Assembly: GCF_004795895.1 (NCBI RefSeq)
Contig: NZ_CP039250.1
Location: 806,001 to 870,000 of the forward strand
DNA from: Sphingopyxis sp. PAMC25046
GTDB taxonomy: Bacteria > Pseudomonadota > Alphaproteobacteria > Sphingomonadales > Sphingomonadaceae
Length of the DNA stretch: 64,000 nt
Direction: 5' to 3'
A program made the translations under genes and the position numbers. This document shows, in pieces, positions 18,006 through 26,725 of the stretch; position 1 is the stretch's first letter, and each line of letters starts with the position of its first letter. The notes under the pieces are model-generated. The model did no database searches, was not told the origin of the DNA, and saw only the letters and a program-made list of their open reading frames with translations.

Positions 18006-19271
18006 ATGGACCATTTTGAACTTCGTGACGGCGTGATGCACGCCGAAGATATTCCGCTGCCGCGTATTGCCGAGGAAATCGGCACTCCCGTCTATGTCTA
18101 TTCGCGCGCGACGCTCGAGCGCCATGCGCAGACGTTCCGCGACGGGTTGAAGGATGTGCCCAGAAAGCACCTCGCCTTCGCGATCAAGAGCAATCCCAAC
18201 CTCGGCGTGCTGCGCGTGCTCGCGCGGCAGGGCTATGGCGCCGACGTCGTCTCGGGCGGTGAACTCGAACGCGCGCTCGCGGCGGGCATGGCGGCCGAGG
18301 ACATCGTCTTTTCGGGCGTCGGCAAGACGCGCGCCGAGCTGGCGCTCGGCCTCGACCGCGGCATCGGCCAGTTCAACATCGAGCATGAACCCGAGGGCGT
18401 CGCGCTTGCCGAGATTGCGCTGCGCAAGGAAATGACCGCGCCCGCGGTGCTGCGCGTCAACCCCGACGTCGATGCGGGCACCCACGCCAAGATCTCGACC
18501 GGCAAGGCCGATAACAAGTTCGGGGTCGGCATCGACGTCGCGCCCGAAATCTTCGCGCGCCTCGCGGCGCTGCCGGGTCTCAATCTGCGCGGCGTCGCGG
18601 TGCATATCGGCAGCCAGCTCACCAGCCTCGCGCCGTTCGAGGCGGCGTTCAAGCGCGTGGGCGAGCTCGTCGCCGATCTTCGCGCCGCAGGGCACAGCAT
18701 CACCCATGTCGATCTCGGCGGCGGGCTTGGCGTGCCCTATCGCGCGGGCGACAATATCCTTCCGCCGTCGCCCGCCGATTATGGCGCGATGGTCGCGCGG
18801 GTCACCCGCGACTGGGACGTCACGCTGATGTTCGAGCCCGGCCGCATCATCGCGGGCAATTCGGGGGTGTTGCTGACGGAAGTCTTGTGGGTGAAGCCCG
18901 GCGCAACGCATCCCTTTGTGATCGTCGATGCGGCGATGAACGATCTTGCACGGCCCGCACTCTATGATGCCTGGCACGATTTCGCCGCGGTGAAACCCTC
19001 GGGCGAGACGATGACCGCCTCGATCGTCGGCCCGGTCTGCGAAACCGGCGACACCTTTGCGCGCGACCGGCTGATCGACAAGGTCGAGTCGGGCGACCTC
19101 GCAATCTTCCGCAGCGCGGGCGCCTATGGCGCGACGATGGCGTCGACCTATAACAGTCGCAGCCTCGTTCCCGAGGTGCTCGTCGACGGCGACCGCTATG
19201 TCGTCGTCGCCGACCGCATCGCTGCCGGGACGATCATGGCCGCCGAGCGCGTCCCCGACTGGATCGACTGA
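18006..19271 (+). CDS. lysA: Diaminopimelate decarboxylase
   Basis: PLP enzyme for the last step of lysine synthesis, converting meso-diaminopimelate to lysine. Seen: 421 residues; PLP lysine in HLAFAIKSNPN (Lys 61), VHIGSQL, DLGGGLGVPY, EPGRIIAGNSG, and GPVCETGDTFARDR, the substrate-binding Cys motif. ATG 18006 gives the usual N-terminus. The CysG-like gene begins 2 nt after its stop. Confidence 0.95.
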   Translation: MDHFELRDGVMHAEDIPLPRIAEEIGTPVYVYSRATLERHAQTFRDGLKDVPRKHLAFAIKSNPNLGVLRVLARQGYGADVVSGGELERALAAGMAAEDIVFSGVGKTRAELALGLDRGIGQFNIEHEPEGVALAEIALRKEMTAPAVLRVNPDVDAGTHAKISTGKADNKFGVGIDVAPEIFARLAALPGLNLRGVAVHIGSQLTSLAPFEAAFKRVGELVADLRAAGHSITHVDLGGGLGVPYRAGDNILPPSPADYGAMVARVTRDWDVTLMFEPGRIIAGNSGVLLTEVLWVKPGATHPFVIVDAAMNDLARPALYDAWHDFAAVKPSGETMTASIVGPVCETGDTFARDRLIDKVESGDLAIFRSAGAYGATMASTYNSRSLVPEVLVDGDRYVVVADRIAAGTIMAAERVPDWID

Positions 19272-19273
19272 CG

Positions 19274-20062
19274 ATGGAGCAGCTTCCTATCTTCCTGAAC
19301 CTCGCGCGCCGCACGGTCGTGCTGGTCGGGGAGGGGGAAGCCGCCGACGCCAAGGCGCGGCTGATCGCCCGAGCCGGCGGCCGGGTCGTCACGGGGTGGG
19401 AGCAAGGCGCGACGATCGCTTTCGTCGCGCTCGACGACGAAACCGAAGCGCGCGTCGCCGCCGAAGCGCTGCGCGCGCGCGGGCTGCTCGTCAACGTCGT
19501 CGACCGCCCGGACCTTTGCGACTTCACCACCCCCGCGATCGTCGACCGCGCGCCGCTGACGATCGCGATTGGCACCGGCGGTGCATCGGCGGGGCTCGCG
19601 AAAGCGATCCGGCAGCGCATCGAAGCTCTGCTGCCCGCGCGGCTGGGCGCGCTCGCATCGGCGCTCCACGCGGCGCGGGGGGCGATGAAGGCGCGCTGGC
19701 CCGACGCCGCCAGCCGCCGCCGCGCGATCGACGCCGCGCTCGCGCCGGGCGGCGCGCTCGATCCGCTCGACGGCGATGCGGTCGACAAGGTCGATGGCTG
19801 GCTTGCGGACGAAACGCCCGCATCGTCATCGCGCCTCGAAACGATCCGCCTGACGAGCGCCGACCCCGACGAATTGACGCTGCGCGCCGCGCGCCTGCTC
19901 GGCGAGGCCGACCATGTCTTCCATTCCGCGACCGTCGCGCCGGCGATCCTCGACCGCGCGCGCGCCGATGCGGTGCGCCACCTCGCGGACTCTGCGCCCG
20001 CCAACTCGCCCGCGGGCTTGTCGCTATGGCTGGATATGCCAACGGTTCCTAACGACAGCTAG
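19274..20062 (+). CDS. CysG/Met8-like precorrin-2 dehydrogenase with truncated methyltransferase remnant
   Basis: 262 residues. The first 210 or so match the siroheme synthase N-terminal module (precorrin-2 dehydrogenase / sirohydrochlorin ferrochelatase): LPIFLNLARRTVVLVGEGEAADAKARLIARAGG, DRPDLCDFTTPAIVDRAPLTIAIGTGGASAGLAKAIRQRIE. The rest (ETIRLTSADPDELTLRAARLLGEADHVFHSATVAPAILDRARADA) matches only the first 45 residues of the uroporphyrinogen-III methyltransferase module of full CysG. The usual GAGPGDPELLT reads TSADPDELT, so the SAM-site glycines are gone. The enzyme therefore probably oxidises and metallates precorrin-2 made by a separate methyltransferase. It is tightly coupled to lysA. 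Confidence 0.82.
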   Translation: MEQLPIFLNLARRTVVLVGEGEAADAKARLIARAGGRVVTGWEQGATIAFVALDDETEARVAAEALRARGLLVNVVDRPDLCDFTTPAIVDRAPLTIAIGTGGASAGLAKAIRQRIEALLPARLGALASALHAARGAMKARWPDAASRRRAIDAALAPGGALDPLDGDAVDKVDGWLADETPASSSRLETIRLTSADPDELTLRAARLLGEADHVFHSATVAPAILDRARADAVRHLADSAPANSPAGLSLWLDMPTVPNDS

Positions 20063-20147
20063 CGGCCGAAGGCAGACCTTTATTGCATCGTCACCCCGGA
20101 GGTTGGAGTAGCGCCGTCCGCTCCCCATCCCAAAACAGCGCAACGGT

Positions 20148-21098
20148 TCAGGGCGCGATCGCCAGCCCGTCGCCCTGCTTGCCCGCCGCCATCCGGCGCA
20201 GCACCTTGGCCGTAGCGACGTCGATCTCGGCGACCTTGTCGTGCCCCGTCTCGGCGGCATAGAGCCGCTTCGAATCGGCGCTGAACAGCAAGGTCACCTG
20301 TCCCTTCGCCGCGTCGCCCGACACTTTGATCGTCTTCAGCGGCGCGCGGGTTTCGGCGTCGAACAGGCTGATCGTGCCCGACGCGATATTGCTCGTCGCG
20401 ACGAGCCTGCCGTCGGGGCTCGCGAGCACACGGATCGCGACCGGATCGACCGGCAATTCGGCGATCGTCTCGCCCGCCTGCGTATCCCAAATCGACACGC
20501 GCGGCGCGTCGAGGTCGCCGACCCACAGCTCGCGCCCGCCCTTCGTCAGCGCCAGCCCCTCGGGCTTGCCGCCGACGGCCAGGTCGCGCAGCTTCTTCCC
20601 GTCCTTCAGGTCGAGCACGCTCACCGTCCCCGACCCGATATTGGCGGTATAGGCGGTGCGATTGTCGGGCGCGACGGCGATCATGTGCGTGCCCTTCTGC
20701 CCGGTCGCGATCGAGGTCAGCTTGCCGCCCGGCGCGACGACCGCGACCGACTCGCTGCCCTCCGCGGTCGCGACGAGCCGACCGTCGGCCAGCCAGAGCA
20801 GTCCGTGCGGCCGCTGGTTGGGACTGATGTCGATCGTCCGGAGCTTGATGCGCTTCGCGACGTCGAATATATCGATCGTCGTCCCGCCATAAGCGACGAC
20901 CGCCGCCTGCTTGCCGTCGGGGGAGATCGCGATCTCGTGCGGCATCTTGCCCGTCGGGAGCCGCGCGAGTTCGGCGCCGCTACCCAGCGCGATGACGCTC
21001 AGCGTATCCTCGCCCTTGTTGCCGACGAGGAGCGTTTCGGCGGCCGCCGGACTGGCGAGGAGGACGCCGGAAAGGGCGGCGAGGACGGCGCGGCGCAT
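20148..21098 (-). CDS. Secreted YVTN/NHL-type beta-propeller protein
   Basis: 316 residues with a signal peptide (MRRAVLAALSGVLLASPAAAE) and about seven repeats of the YVTN beta-propeller type, for example NKGEDTLSVIALGSGAELARL, NIGSGTVSVLDLKDGKKL, NIASGTISLFDAETRAPL and ETGHDKVAEIDVATAKVL. Such proteins are periplasmic or surface scaffolds, often linked to metal or quinoprotein systems; no enzyme function can be assigned. ATG 21098 follows GGGAGA. It diverges from the 48-residue peptide gene. Confidence 0.82.
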   Translation of the reverse strand: MRRAVLAALSGVLLASPAAAETLLVGNKGEDTLSVIALGSGAELARLPTGKMPHEIAISPDGKQAAVVAYGGTTIDIFDVAKRIKLRTIDISPNQRPHGLLWLADGRLVATAEGSESVAVVAPGGKLTSIATGQKGTHMIAVAPDNRTAYTANIGSGTVSVLDLKDGKKLRDLAVGGKPEGLALTKGGRELWVGDLDAPRVSIWDTQAGETIAELPVDPVAIRVLASPDGRLVATSNIASGTISLFDAETRAPLKTIKVSGDAAKGQVTLLFSADSKRLYAAETGHDKVAEIDVATAKVLRRMAAGKQGDGLAIAP

Positions 21099-21271
21099 GA
21101 ACAATCTCCCGGTTGTGACGGCGCATCCTATCCCGCGGGCGCGGCGCCGCAACCGCGCTTCGACCGACGACATACGCAAATTACGCAAAGTTAACTCGGC
21201 GATCGGCGCACGCCCGCCTAGCCCTGACCGCGGCGGCAGGTCGCGTCGCCGGTCAGAACAGGAGGGGGACT

Positions 21272-21418
21272 ATGGAACTGCCGCCCATTGATATCGCCGC
21301 GTTGCCGTTGCTCGATACCGCGGTCGGGTTGTTCGGGTCGCTGATGGGCGAAAGCGTCACGTCGGGGCCGTCGGTCTTCGAGATCGCGGTCACCATCGCG
21401 CTGATCGTTCACGACTGA
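21272..21418 (+). CDS. 48-residue peptide gene ahead of two cupin/HEAT-like genes
   Basis: ATG preceded by AGGAGGGGGAC, one of the strongest Shine-Dalgarno sequences in the window. The product begins MELPPIDIAALPLLDTAVG and ends in ITIALIVHD-like hydrophobic residues (VFEIAVTIALIVHD). It contains no Cys, one Ser-Thr-Ser-Gly stretch (SVTSGPS) and no clear signal peptide. The next gene on the same strand starts 54 nt later. It could be a ribosomally made peptide precursor, a small membrane-associated protein, or a regulatory subunit; none is proven. Confidence 0.6.
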   Translation: MELPPIDIAALPLLDTAVGLFGSLMGESVTSGPSVFEIAVTIALIVHD

Positions 21419-21472
21419 TCGCGGGCGGGGGCGGGCGGCGGCGCGTTCCGTCCCCGTCCCCGCGCTTTTCAT

Positions 21473-22549
21473 ATGATAGCGGCCCGCTCGCGCCACGACC
21501 ATTTCCCCCGCACCGACCGCGCGCGCCGCCAGCGCATCGGCGAAGCGGTCGCCGCCGCCGACGCGGCGTGGCGCACCGCCGATGGCGCGCCCGGCGGCCT
21601 GTTCGCCGCGATCGATGCGGCCCTGGGCACTGCGCCGGCGGTCGCGGTCGCGCGCCTCCTCGCATGGCTCGATGATACGACATGGCTGCAGGCCCGCCTC
21701 GACGCCGCGCTCGCGCTCCTCGCCGCCGACCCCTTCACGCGCCCGCCGCTACGGCTCGTCGGCGGCGGCGATGGCGGCCCGGGCGGGCTCGTCCTCGCCG
21801 ATCGCGGCGGCGTTCGGCTGACGCTCCTCGTCCGCCCCGCGGGCAGCTGCATCGCGTCGCCCGCGACCGCCGTCTTCGTCCCCGGCCGCGCCGCGATCCG
21901 CGTCCTCGCAAGCGGCGGCGCCGCGCTCGTCGCGCACGAGGTGGCGGTCAGCGAAGCCGAGGAAGCGGGCGGCTTCACCGCCGCCGCCGCCGCGCCGTGC
22001 CACAGCCACCCGCCGCGCGCGCTCGGTCCCGGCGAACTCATCCACCTCGACACCGCGCGCCAAAGCTACAGCCTCGCCGGCGCCCGCCGCGACATATTGC
22101 TGCTCGAACTCGCGGTGCAACCGCCGTCTCCGCTCCCCATACGCGCCTATGACGTCGCGACCGGCCGGCTGATCCATATCAGCGCCTCGCGCCGCGACAG
22201 CAGCTTTCGCGCGATGGCGCTGACCCTTCTCCGCCACCTCGGCCGCACCGACGCCGCGCCGCTCTTCGCCGCCGAAACCAAGGCCGCGGATTTCGCCGCG
22301 CGCTGGCACGCGATGCGCGAACTGGTCGCGCTCGATCCCGCCGCCGCGCACCCGCCTCTCGCGGCGATGGCGGCGAGCGATCCGCATCCCGAGGTGCGCC
22401 GTGCCGCCGCGGCAACGCTGACGCTCTTAACCCCCCCTCCCGCTGGCGGGAGGGGTTGGGGAGGGCCTGTTTCGGTCCATGCCGGCGAACATGCCCCACC
22501 CAAACCCTCCCCTGAAGGGGAGGGCTTAAGCGCGTCATGCCCCGCCTGA
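21473..22549 (+). CDS. Cupin-like / HEAT-like protein of unknown function (A)
   Basis: 358 residues. The middle looks like a cupin barrel (GVRLTLLVRPAGS, AAIRVLASGGAALVAHEVAV, CHSHPPRALGPGELIHLDTARQSYSLAGARRDILLLEL), with a possible metal site around CHSH. After about residue 240 come helical HEAT-like units (FRAMALTLLRHLGR, HPEVRRAAAATLTLL). The last 40 residues (from about PPPAGGRGWGG) are encoded by an inserted palindromic repeat and are probably not part of the original protein. It overlaps the next gene by 13 nt. No characterised homologue recognised. Confidence 0.65.
   Translation: MIAARSRHDHFPRTDRARRQRIGEAVAAADAAWRTADGAPGGLFAAIDAALGTAPAVAVARLLAWLDDTTWLQARLDAALALLAADPFTRPPLRLVGGGDGGPGGLVLADRGGVRLTLLVRPAGSCIASPATAVFVPGRAAIRVLASGGAALVAHEVAVSEAEEAGGFTAAAAAPCHSHPPRALGPGELIHLDTARQSYSLAGARRDILLLELAVQPPSPLPIRAYDVATGRLIHISASRRDSSFRAMALTLLRHLGRTDAAPLFAAETKAADFAARWHAMRELVALDPAAAHPPLAAMAASDPHPEVRRAAAATLTLLTPPPAGGRGWGGPVSVHAGEHAPPKPSPEGEGLSASCPA
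22431..22526. repeat. Palindromic repeat, CTCTCCC/GGGAGAG family (copy 2), inside a coding region
   Basis: CCCCCTCCCGCTGGCGGGAG and CCCTCCCCTGAAGGGGAGGG arms. It lies in the 3' end of gene A, extends its reading frame through the repeat, and supplies the GGGGAGGG that sits upstream of the next gene's ATG. Confidence 0.75.
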
Positions 22550-23421
22550 TCGACCCGCCCGCCGGCCCCGCGCTCGACCTCGCCGAAGTCGCAGCGCGCC
22601 TCGACGAAAGCGGCGTCGACCTCGCCGGCGAAGCAAGCGTCGCGCATTGCGCCGCCCTCCTCGCCGGGCTCGGGCGCAACCGCGACTTTCTCGCAACCCA
22701 GGTCATCGCCGCGCTCAAGGCAAGCTACGCCGACCAGCTCGAAATCAATCGCTATTCGGCGCAGGTCTTCCTCCTCCACCGCGGCGCGCGCGGCTATTAC
22801 CTCCGCGCCAACCTCTGGCCCGCCGCGACCGACGCGGTCTATTCCGCGAGCGGCGCCGCCGCCTTCTCCTACGGCGTCCCCCACGACCATAATTTCAGCT
22901 TCCTCACGACGGGCTATTTCGGCCCCGGCTATGTCAGCGACTATTATGATTACGACCCCGAAGCCGTCGACGGCCGCCTCGGCGAGCCGCTGAACCTGCA
23001 ATTCGTCGAGCGCAGCCAGCTCGACGAAGGCAAAATGCTCCTCTACCGCGCCCACCGCGACATCCACAGCCAGCTCCCGCCCGAAAGCCTGTCGGTCAGC
23101 CTCAACATCATGGACGAAGGCGAGCATGTCCCCTGGCGCGACCAATATATCGTCGATCTCGACGCGGGCACGATCGCCAGGCGCCCGACCCTGACCAGCA
23201 GCGAAATGCTGCTCCGCTGCGCGGTGCATCTGACCGAAAACGGCAAGGACATCGCCGACCATTTCGCGAAAGCGCATCCGGTACCGCGGGTGCGGGCGAA
23301 TGCGATTGCCGCGCTGGCGGCGGTGGAGGAGGGCGCGGGAAGGGCCGCGGTGCTGGAGCGGGGCATGTGCGATAGCGATGCGCGGGTGCGCGATGATTGT
23401 AGGCGGTGGCTGGCGCTCTGA
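22537..23421 (+). CDS. Cupin-like / HEAT-like protein of unknown function (B)
   Basis: 294 residues. A metal-type cupin is suggested by SYGVPHDHNFSFLTTGYFGPG (H-x-H) and, about 80 residues later, HRDIHSQLPPESLSVSLNIM (His, then Asn). The C-terminal part (HPVPRVRANAIAALAAVEEG, DARVRDDCRRW) looks like one or two HEAT units. The overall plan, cupin then HEAT, matches protein A, so the two may be diverged paralogues acting together. The C-terminus is close to a second repeat cluster. No firm family name. Confidence 0.65.
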   Translation: MPRLIDPPAGPALDLAEVAARLDESGVDLAGEASVAHCAALLAGLGRNRDFLATQVIAALKASYADQLEINRYSAQVFLLHRGARGYYLRANLWPAATDAVYSASGAAAFSYGVPHDHNFSFLTTGYFGPGYVSDYYDYDPEAVDGRLGEPLNLQFVERSQLDEGKMLLYRAHRDIHSQLPPESLSVSLNIMDEGEHVPWRDQYIVDLDAGTIARRPTLTSSEMLLRCAVHLTENGKDIADHFAKAHPVPRVRANAIAALAAVEEGAGRAAVLERGMCDSDARVRDDCRRWLAL

Positions 23422-23450
23422 TCCTCTCGATCGCTGAGGCTCTCGAGCCT

Positions 23451-23525
23451 GTCGTCCTCGGACTTGATCCGGTGTCCATATTTCGACGCCGGCTGAAGGG
23501 ACCCCGGATCGAGTCCGGGGTGACG
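23451..23525. repeat. Palindromic repeat, GGACTTGATCCGG family (copy 2)
   Basis: CGGACTTGATCCGGTGTCC and ACCCCGGATCGAGTCCGGGG in inverted orientation, directly after gene B. Confidence 0.7.
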
Positions 23526-23537
23526 ATGATAAAGATG

Positions 23538-23667
23538 TCCTCCCTGTCGCGAAGCGATGGGGAGGGGGGACCGCCCGAAGGGTGGTGGAGGGGCAATGAC
23601 GTTGCGTTATAGCCCCTCCGTCAGCGCTGGCGCTGCCACCTCCCCATCGCTGCGCGACAGGGAGGAC
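23538..23667. repeat. Dispersed repeat of about 130 bp, TCCTCCCTG family (copy 2)
   Basis: Closely matches the element at 15503-15637: TCCTCCCTGTCGCGAAGC start, GGTGGAGGGGC centre, CCCCTCCGTCAGCGCT, and CCCATCGCTGCGCGACAGGGAGGA end. Confidence 0.75.
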
Positions 23668-23699
23668 TACGGCGAAACGCTGGAGGATGTTGCCGGTGC

Positions 23700-24280
23700 C
23701 TACTCAGGCAGGAAGCCCAGCTCATACACCATTGGCCGCAGCTTTTCGCCGAGCGCGGTATAGGCGGCCTTGAACGGATCGAAATCGGTCAATTCGGTAT
23801 CGCCATAGGCTTCGAGCGCGCGGCGCACTTGATACCACCCGGCATCGGCCGCGTTCGCTGGCGAGCTCATATTGCTCGGAACCGATAATAAACACCGGCT
23901 TATCGCCGCTGAACAGCAACCGCGCTGGCAGATTGCGCATCGCTTCGTTGCGGCCATCGTGCATGATGTCGGCGAAGAACAGCACAGCATAATCCGCTTC
24001 GCGCTTCACTCCGAGTTCGAGCGCCGCTTTCTCGCGGTCGATCACACAAAGGAAACCGGGGATCGCCTCGCCCCGCTTGCGCGCCGCGCGGACATAGACG
24101 AGCAATTGCGCGAACATGAGCAGCGGCGGTGTAGAGGCCTCCTTCGCCTCGAACCAGATTTCGGGAGTCTGGATATCAACCAGCCCCTTGAACACGCCCT
24201 TGAGACCAAGCGCCGCGATATAGGCGTCCTTGACGTCCTCCTCAGTGCGGGGCGCGTGCCAAGGTATCGAACAGGCTCAC
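23700..24280 (-). pseudogene. Frameshifted nuclease-like gene remnant
   Basis: Three pieces in different frames read as one protein on the minus strand. GTG 24280 gives MSLFDTLARAPH then a stop; a shift restores RTEEDVKDAYIAALGLKGVFKGLVDIQTPEIWFEAKEA... through SEQYELASER; a second shift near 23870 gives ANAADAGWYQVRRALEAYG...ELGFLPE. The segment DIQTPEIWFEAKEA fits a PD-(D/E)xK nuclease core (D...E-x-K), of the type found at the N-terminus of large restriction/defence proteins. With two frameshifts and only about 190 codons it is almost certainly dead. Assignment to a particular defence system is not possible. Confidence 0.6.
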
Positions 24281-24345
24281 GCGATGGCTCCGTCGCGGAT
24301 GCACTCGAAATCGCGCACTTCTTTAAGGCAAGCAGTAATATCCAT
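24277..24345 (-). other. 22-codon reading frame overlapping the nuclease remnant
   Basis: ATG 24345 opens a 22-residue frame (begins MDITACLKEVRDFECIRD) whose TGA overlaps the GTG of the remnant downstream (GTGA), the pattern of translationally coupled genes. The composition looks protein-like. It may be the last piece of a decayed upstream partner or a genuine leader peptide. Confidence 0.35.
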
Positions 24346-24788
24346 TCGTCTTTTCGCCCCCGATGCGTCGCACTTGCGTCAACCCGCAGTGGCGGCCATC
24401 GCGAACCTGGGCAAGCCCCTCCGCGCGCTCCGCGTCTCCGCGCGAAAAACCCCTTTCCTACATTATCCTGCCATGCCAGCCTCGCCTTTCCGGCTCTTTG
24501 ACTCGTCCGAAACCGCTGCCGCGTCGCCGCGCCAAACATCGCGGCCGGGTGCGACCTTTGCGATCTTTCGCCCACGCACGTCGTGGGCGTCCTTCGCGAC
24601 CTTTGGCCCGCGCTTAAAGCGACAAAGGAGACAGTTTCGCGCCGCACGTCCGTATCCTTTGTCTCCTTAAGCCTGCCCTGAGCCAGTCGAACGGGCCGCA
24701 AAGCCCCGAAACCGCCTCGCGCATGTGGGGTCATGCGGCTTTAAGACCCTTGCTGACAGCGGCGCAAACCCCTGCTAGTGCGCCGCGC
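24346..24788. other. Gene-free stretch upstream of lepA
   Basis: No convincing reading frame on either strand. It contains a dispersed repeat unit at 24441-24494 and an inverted repeat with arms GACAAAGGAGACA (about 24619-24631) and TCCTTTGTCTCCTT (about 24656-24669), possibly a terminator-like hairpin or a regulatory structure ahead of lepA. Confidence 0.5.
24441..24494. repeat. Dispersed repeat, AATGTAGGAAAGGGG family (copy 1)
   Basis: Read on the minus strand: GCGAGGCTGGCATGGCAGGATAATG, then TAGGAAAGGGGTTTTTCGCG. Related copies at 38248-38292 (CGAGGCTGGCACGTGGCGGC, then AATGTAGGAAAGGGGG) and 40221-40256 (AGCATGGCGAGATAATGTAG, then GAAAGGGGTTTTTG). Confidence 0.6.
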
Positions 24789-26612
24789 ATGACCACGCCC
24801 ATGTCTCATATCCGCAATTTTTCGATCATCGCGCACATCGACCATGGCAAGTCGACGCTCGCCGACCGGCTGATCCAGTTCACCGGCGGGCTGACCGCGC
24901 GTGAGATGTCGGCGCAAGTCCTCGATAATATGGATATCGAGAAGGAGCGAGGGATCACGATCAAGGCGCAGACGGTACGCCTGAAATATACCGCGAAGGA
25001 CGGCGAAACCTATGAGTTGAACCTCATGGACACGCCCGGCCACGTCGACTTCGCTTATGAAGTCTCGCGCAGCCTTGCCGCGTGCGAGGGCGCCTTGCTC
25101 GTCGTCGATGCCGCGCAGGGGGTCGAGGCGCAGACGCTGGCGAACGTCTATCAGTCGATCGAGCATGACCATGAAATCGTGCCGGTGATCAACAAGATCG
25201 ACCTGCCCGCCGCCGACGTCGACAAGGTGAAGGCAGAGATCGAGGATATCATCGGCCTTCCCGCCGACGACGCGGTGCTCGCCAGCGCCAAGGCCGGGAT
25301 CGGGATCGAGGAAGCCCTCGAAGCGATCGTCACCAAGATCCCGCCGCCGAAGGGCGACGCCGCGGCGCCGCTCGTCGCGATGCTCGTCGATAGCTGGTAC
25401 GACCCCTATCTGGGCGTCGTCATCCTCGTCCGCGTCGTCGACGGGGTGCTGAAAAAAGGCCAGCAGATCAAGTTCATGCAGGCGGGTACCACCCACCTGA
25501 TCGATCGCGTCGGCTGCTTCACGCCGAAGCGCGAGGAGCTGACCGAGATCGGCCCCGGCGAGATCGGCTTCATCACCGCGCAGATCAAGGACGTCGCGCA
25601 GGCGCGCGTTGGCGACACGGTTACCGACGCGAAGAAACCCGCCGCGGCGCCGCTGCCGGGGTTCAAGGAAGTCCAGCCGGTCGTCTTCTGCGGCCTGTTT
25701 CCGACCGACGCGAACGACTTCGAGAAGCTGCGCGAAAGCATCCAGAAGCTCCGCCTCAACGACGCGAGCTTCTCGTTCGAGATGGAAAGCTCGGCCGCAT
25801 TGGGCTTCGGCTTCCGCTGCGGCTTCCTCGGCCTCCTGCACCTCGAGATCATCCAGGAGCGGCTGACGCGCGAATATGACCTCGACCTCATCACCACCGC
25901 GCCGTCGGTGGTGTACAAGCTCAAGCTTTCCCATACGAAGAATGAAGCGGCGAAGGAGATCGAGCTCCACAACCCCGCCGACATGCCCGATCCCAACCGC
26001 ATCGACGAGATCGAGGAGCCGTGGATCGAGGCGGTGATTTACGTGCCTGACGAATATCTCGGCCCGATCCTCAAGCTCTGCCAGGACCGCCGCGGGGTGC
26101 AGAAGAACCTCACTTATGTGGGCGGCCGCGCGCAGATCACCTATGAACTGCCGCTCAACGAGGTGGTGTTCGATTTCTACGACCGGCTGAAGAGCATCAG
26201 CCGCGGTTACGCGTCGTTCGACTATCACCAGGTCGGCCACCGCGCCGGCGACCTCGTCAAGATGAGCATCCTCGTCAATAACGAGCCGGTCGATGCGCTG
26301 AGCATGATCGTCCACCGCGGCAGCGCCGAGTCACGCGGCCGCGGCATGTGCGAGCGTTTGAAGGACCTGATCCCGCGCCACATGTTCAAGATCCCGATCC
26401 AGGCCGCGATCGGCGGCAAGGTGATCGCGCGCGAAACCATCGCCGCGCTGCGCAAGGACGTGACCGCCAAATGCTACGGCGGCGACGCGACCCGCAAGAA
26501 AAAGCTCCTCGAAAAACAGAAAGAGGGCAAAAAGCGGATGCGCGAATATGGCAATGTGAACATCCCGCAGGAGGCGTTTATCGCCGCGCTGCGGATGGGG
26601 GACGACGCCTAG
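24789..26612 (+). CDS. lepA: Elongation factor 4 (LepA)
   Basis: Translational GTPase that remodels stalled or mis-translocated ribosomes and aids 30S biogenesis. Seen: 607 residues; P-loop AHIDHGKST, switch region [29 protein letters not shown]; and the LepA-specific C-terminal domain with [22 protein letters not shown] near the end. ATG 24789 is used; ATG 24801 ([16 protein letters not shown]) is an equally plausible start four codons in. Free-standing gene after a 440-nt gene-free stretch. Confidence 0.96.
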   Translation: MTTPMSHIRNFSIIAHIDHGKSTLADRLIQFTGGLTAREMSAQVLDNMDIEKERGITIKAQTVRLKYTAKDGETYELNLMDTPGHVDFAYEVSRSLAACEGALLVVDAAQGVEAQTLANVYQSIEHDHEIVPVINKIDLPAADVDKVKAEIEDIIGLPADDAVLASAKAGIGIEEALEAIVTKIPPPKGDAAAPLVAMLVDSWYDPYLGVVILVRVVDGVLKKGQQIKFMQAGTTHLIDRVGCFTPKREELTEIGPGEIGFITAQIKDVAQARVGDTVTDAKKPAAAPLPGFKEVQPVVFCGLFPTDANDFEKLRESIQKLRLNDASFSFEMESSAALGFGFRCGFLGLLHLEIIQERLTREYDLDLITTAPSVVYKLKLSHTKNEAAKEIELHNPADMPDPNRIDEIEEPWIEAVIYVPDEYLGPILKLCQDRRGVQKNLTYVGGRAQITYELPLNEVVFDFYDRLKSISRGYASFDYHQVGHRAGDLVKMSILVNNEPVDALSMIVHRGSAESRGRGMCERLKDLIPRHMFKIPIQAAIGGKVIARETIAALRKDVTAKCYGGDATRKKKLLEKQKEGKKRMREYGNVNIPQEAFIAALRMGDDA

Positions 26613-26725
26613 GCTCGACAGATCGAGCCCCGAAAAACTGGCGAAAAGCCCGGGGTTTGGGCGCCCCAGCTTTCGTGATAAGGAACGCGTGCTGCTTCGG
26701 TTCGCCTTGGGGAAGGGGAATTGTC

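Noticed and set aside
24042..24734. A 230-codon minus-strand frame upstream of lepA
   Set aside because: It runs through repeat DNA and part of the frameshifted remnant in the wrong frame; Arg/Ser-rich shadow composition.
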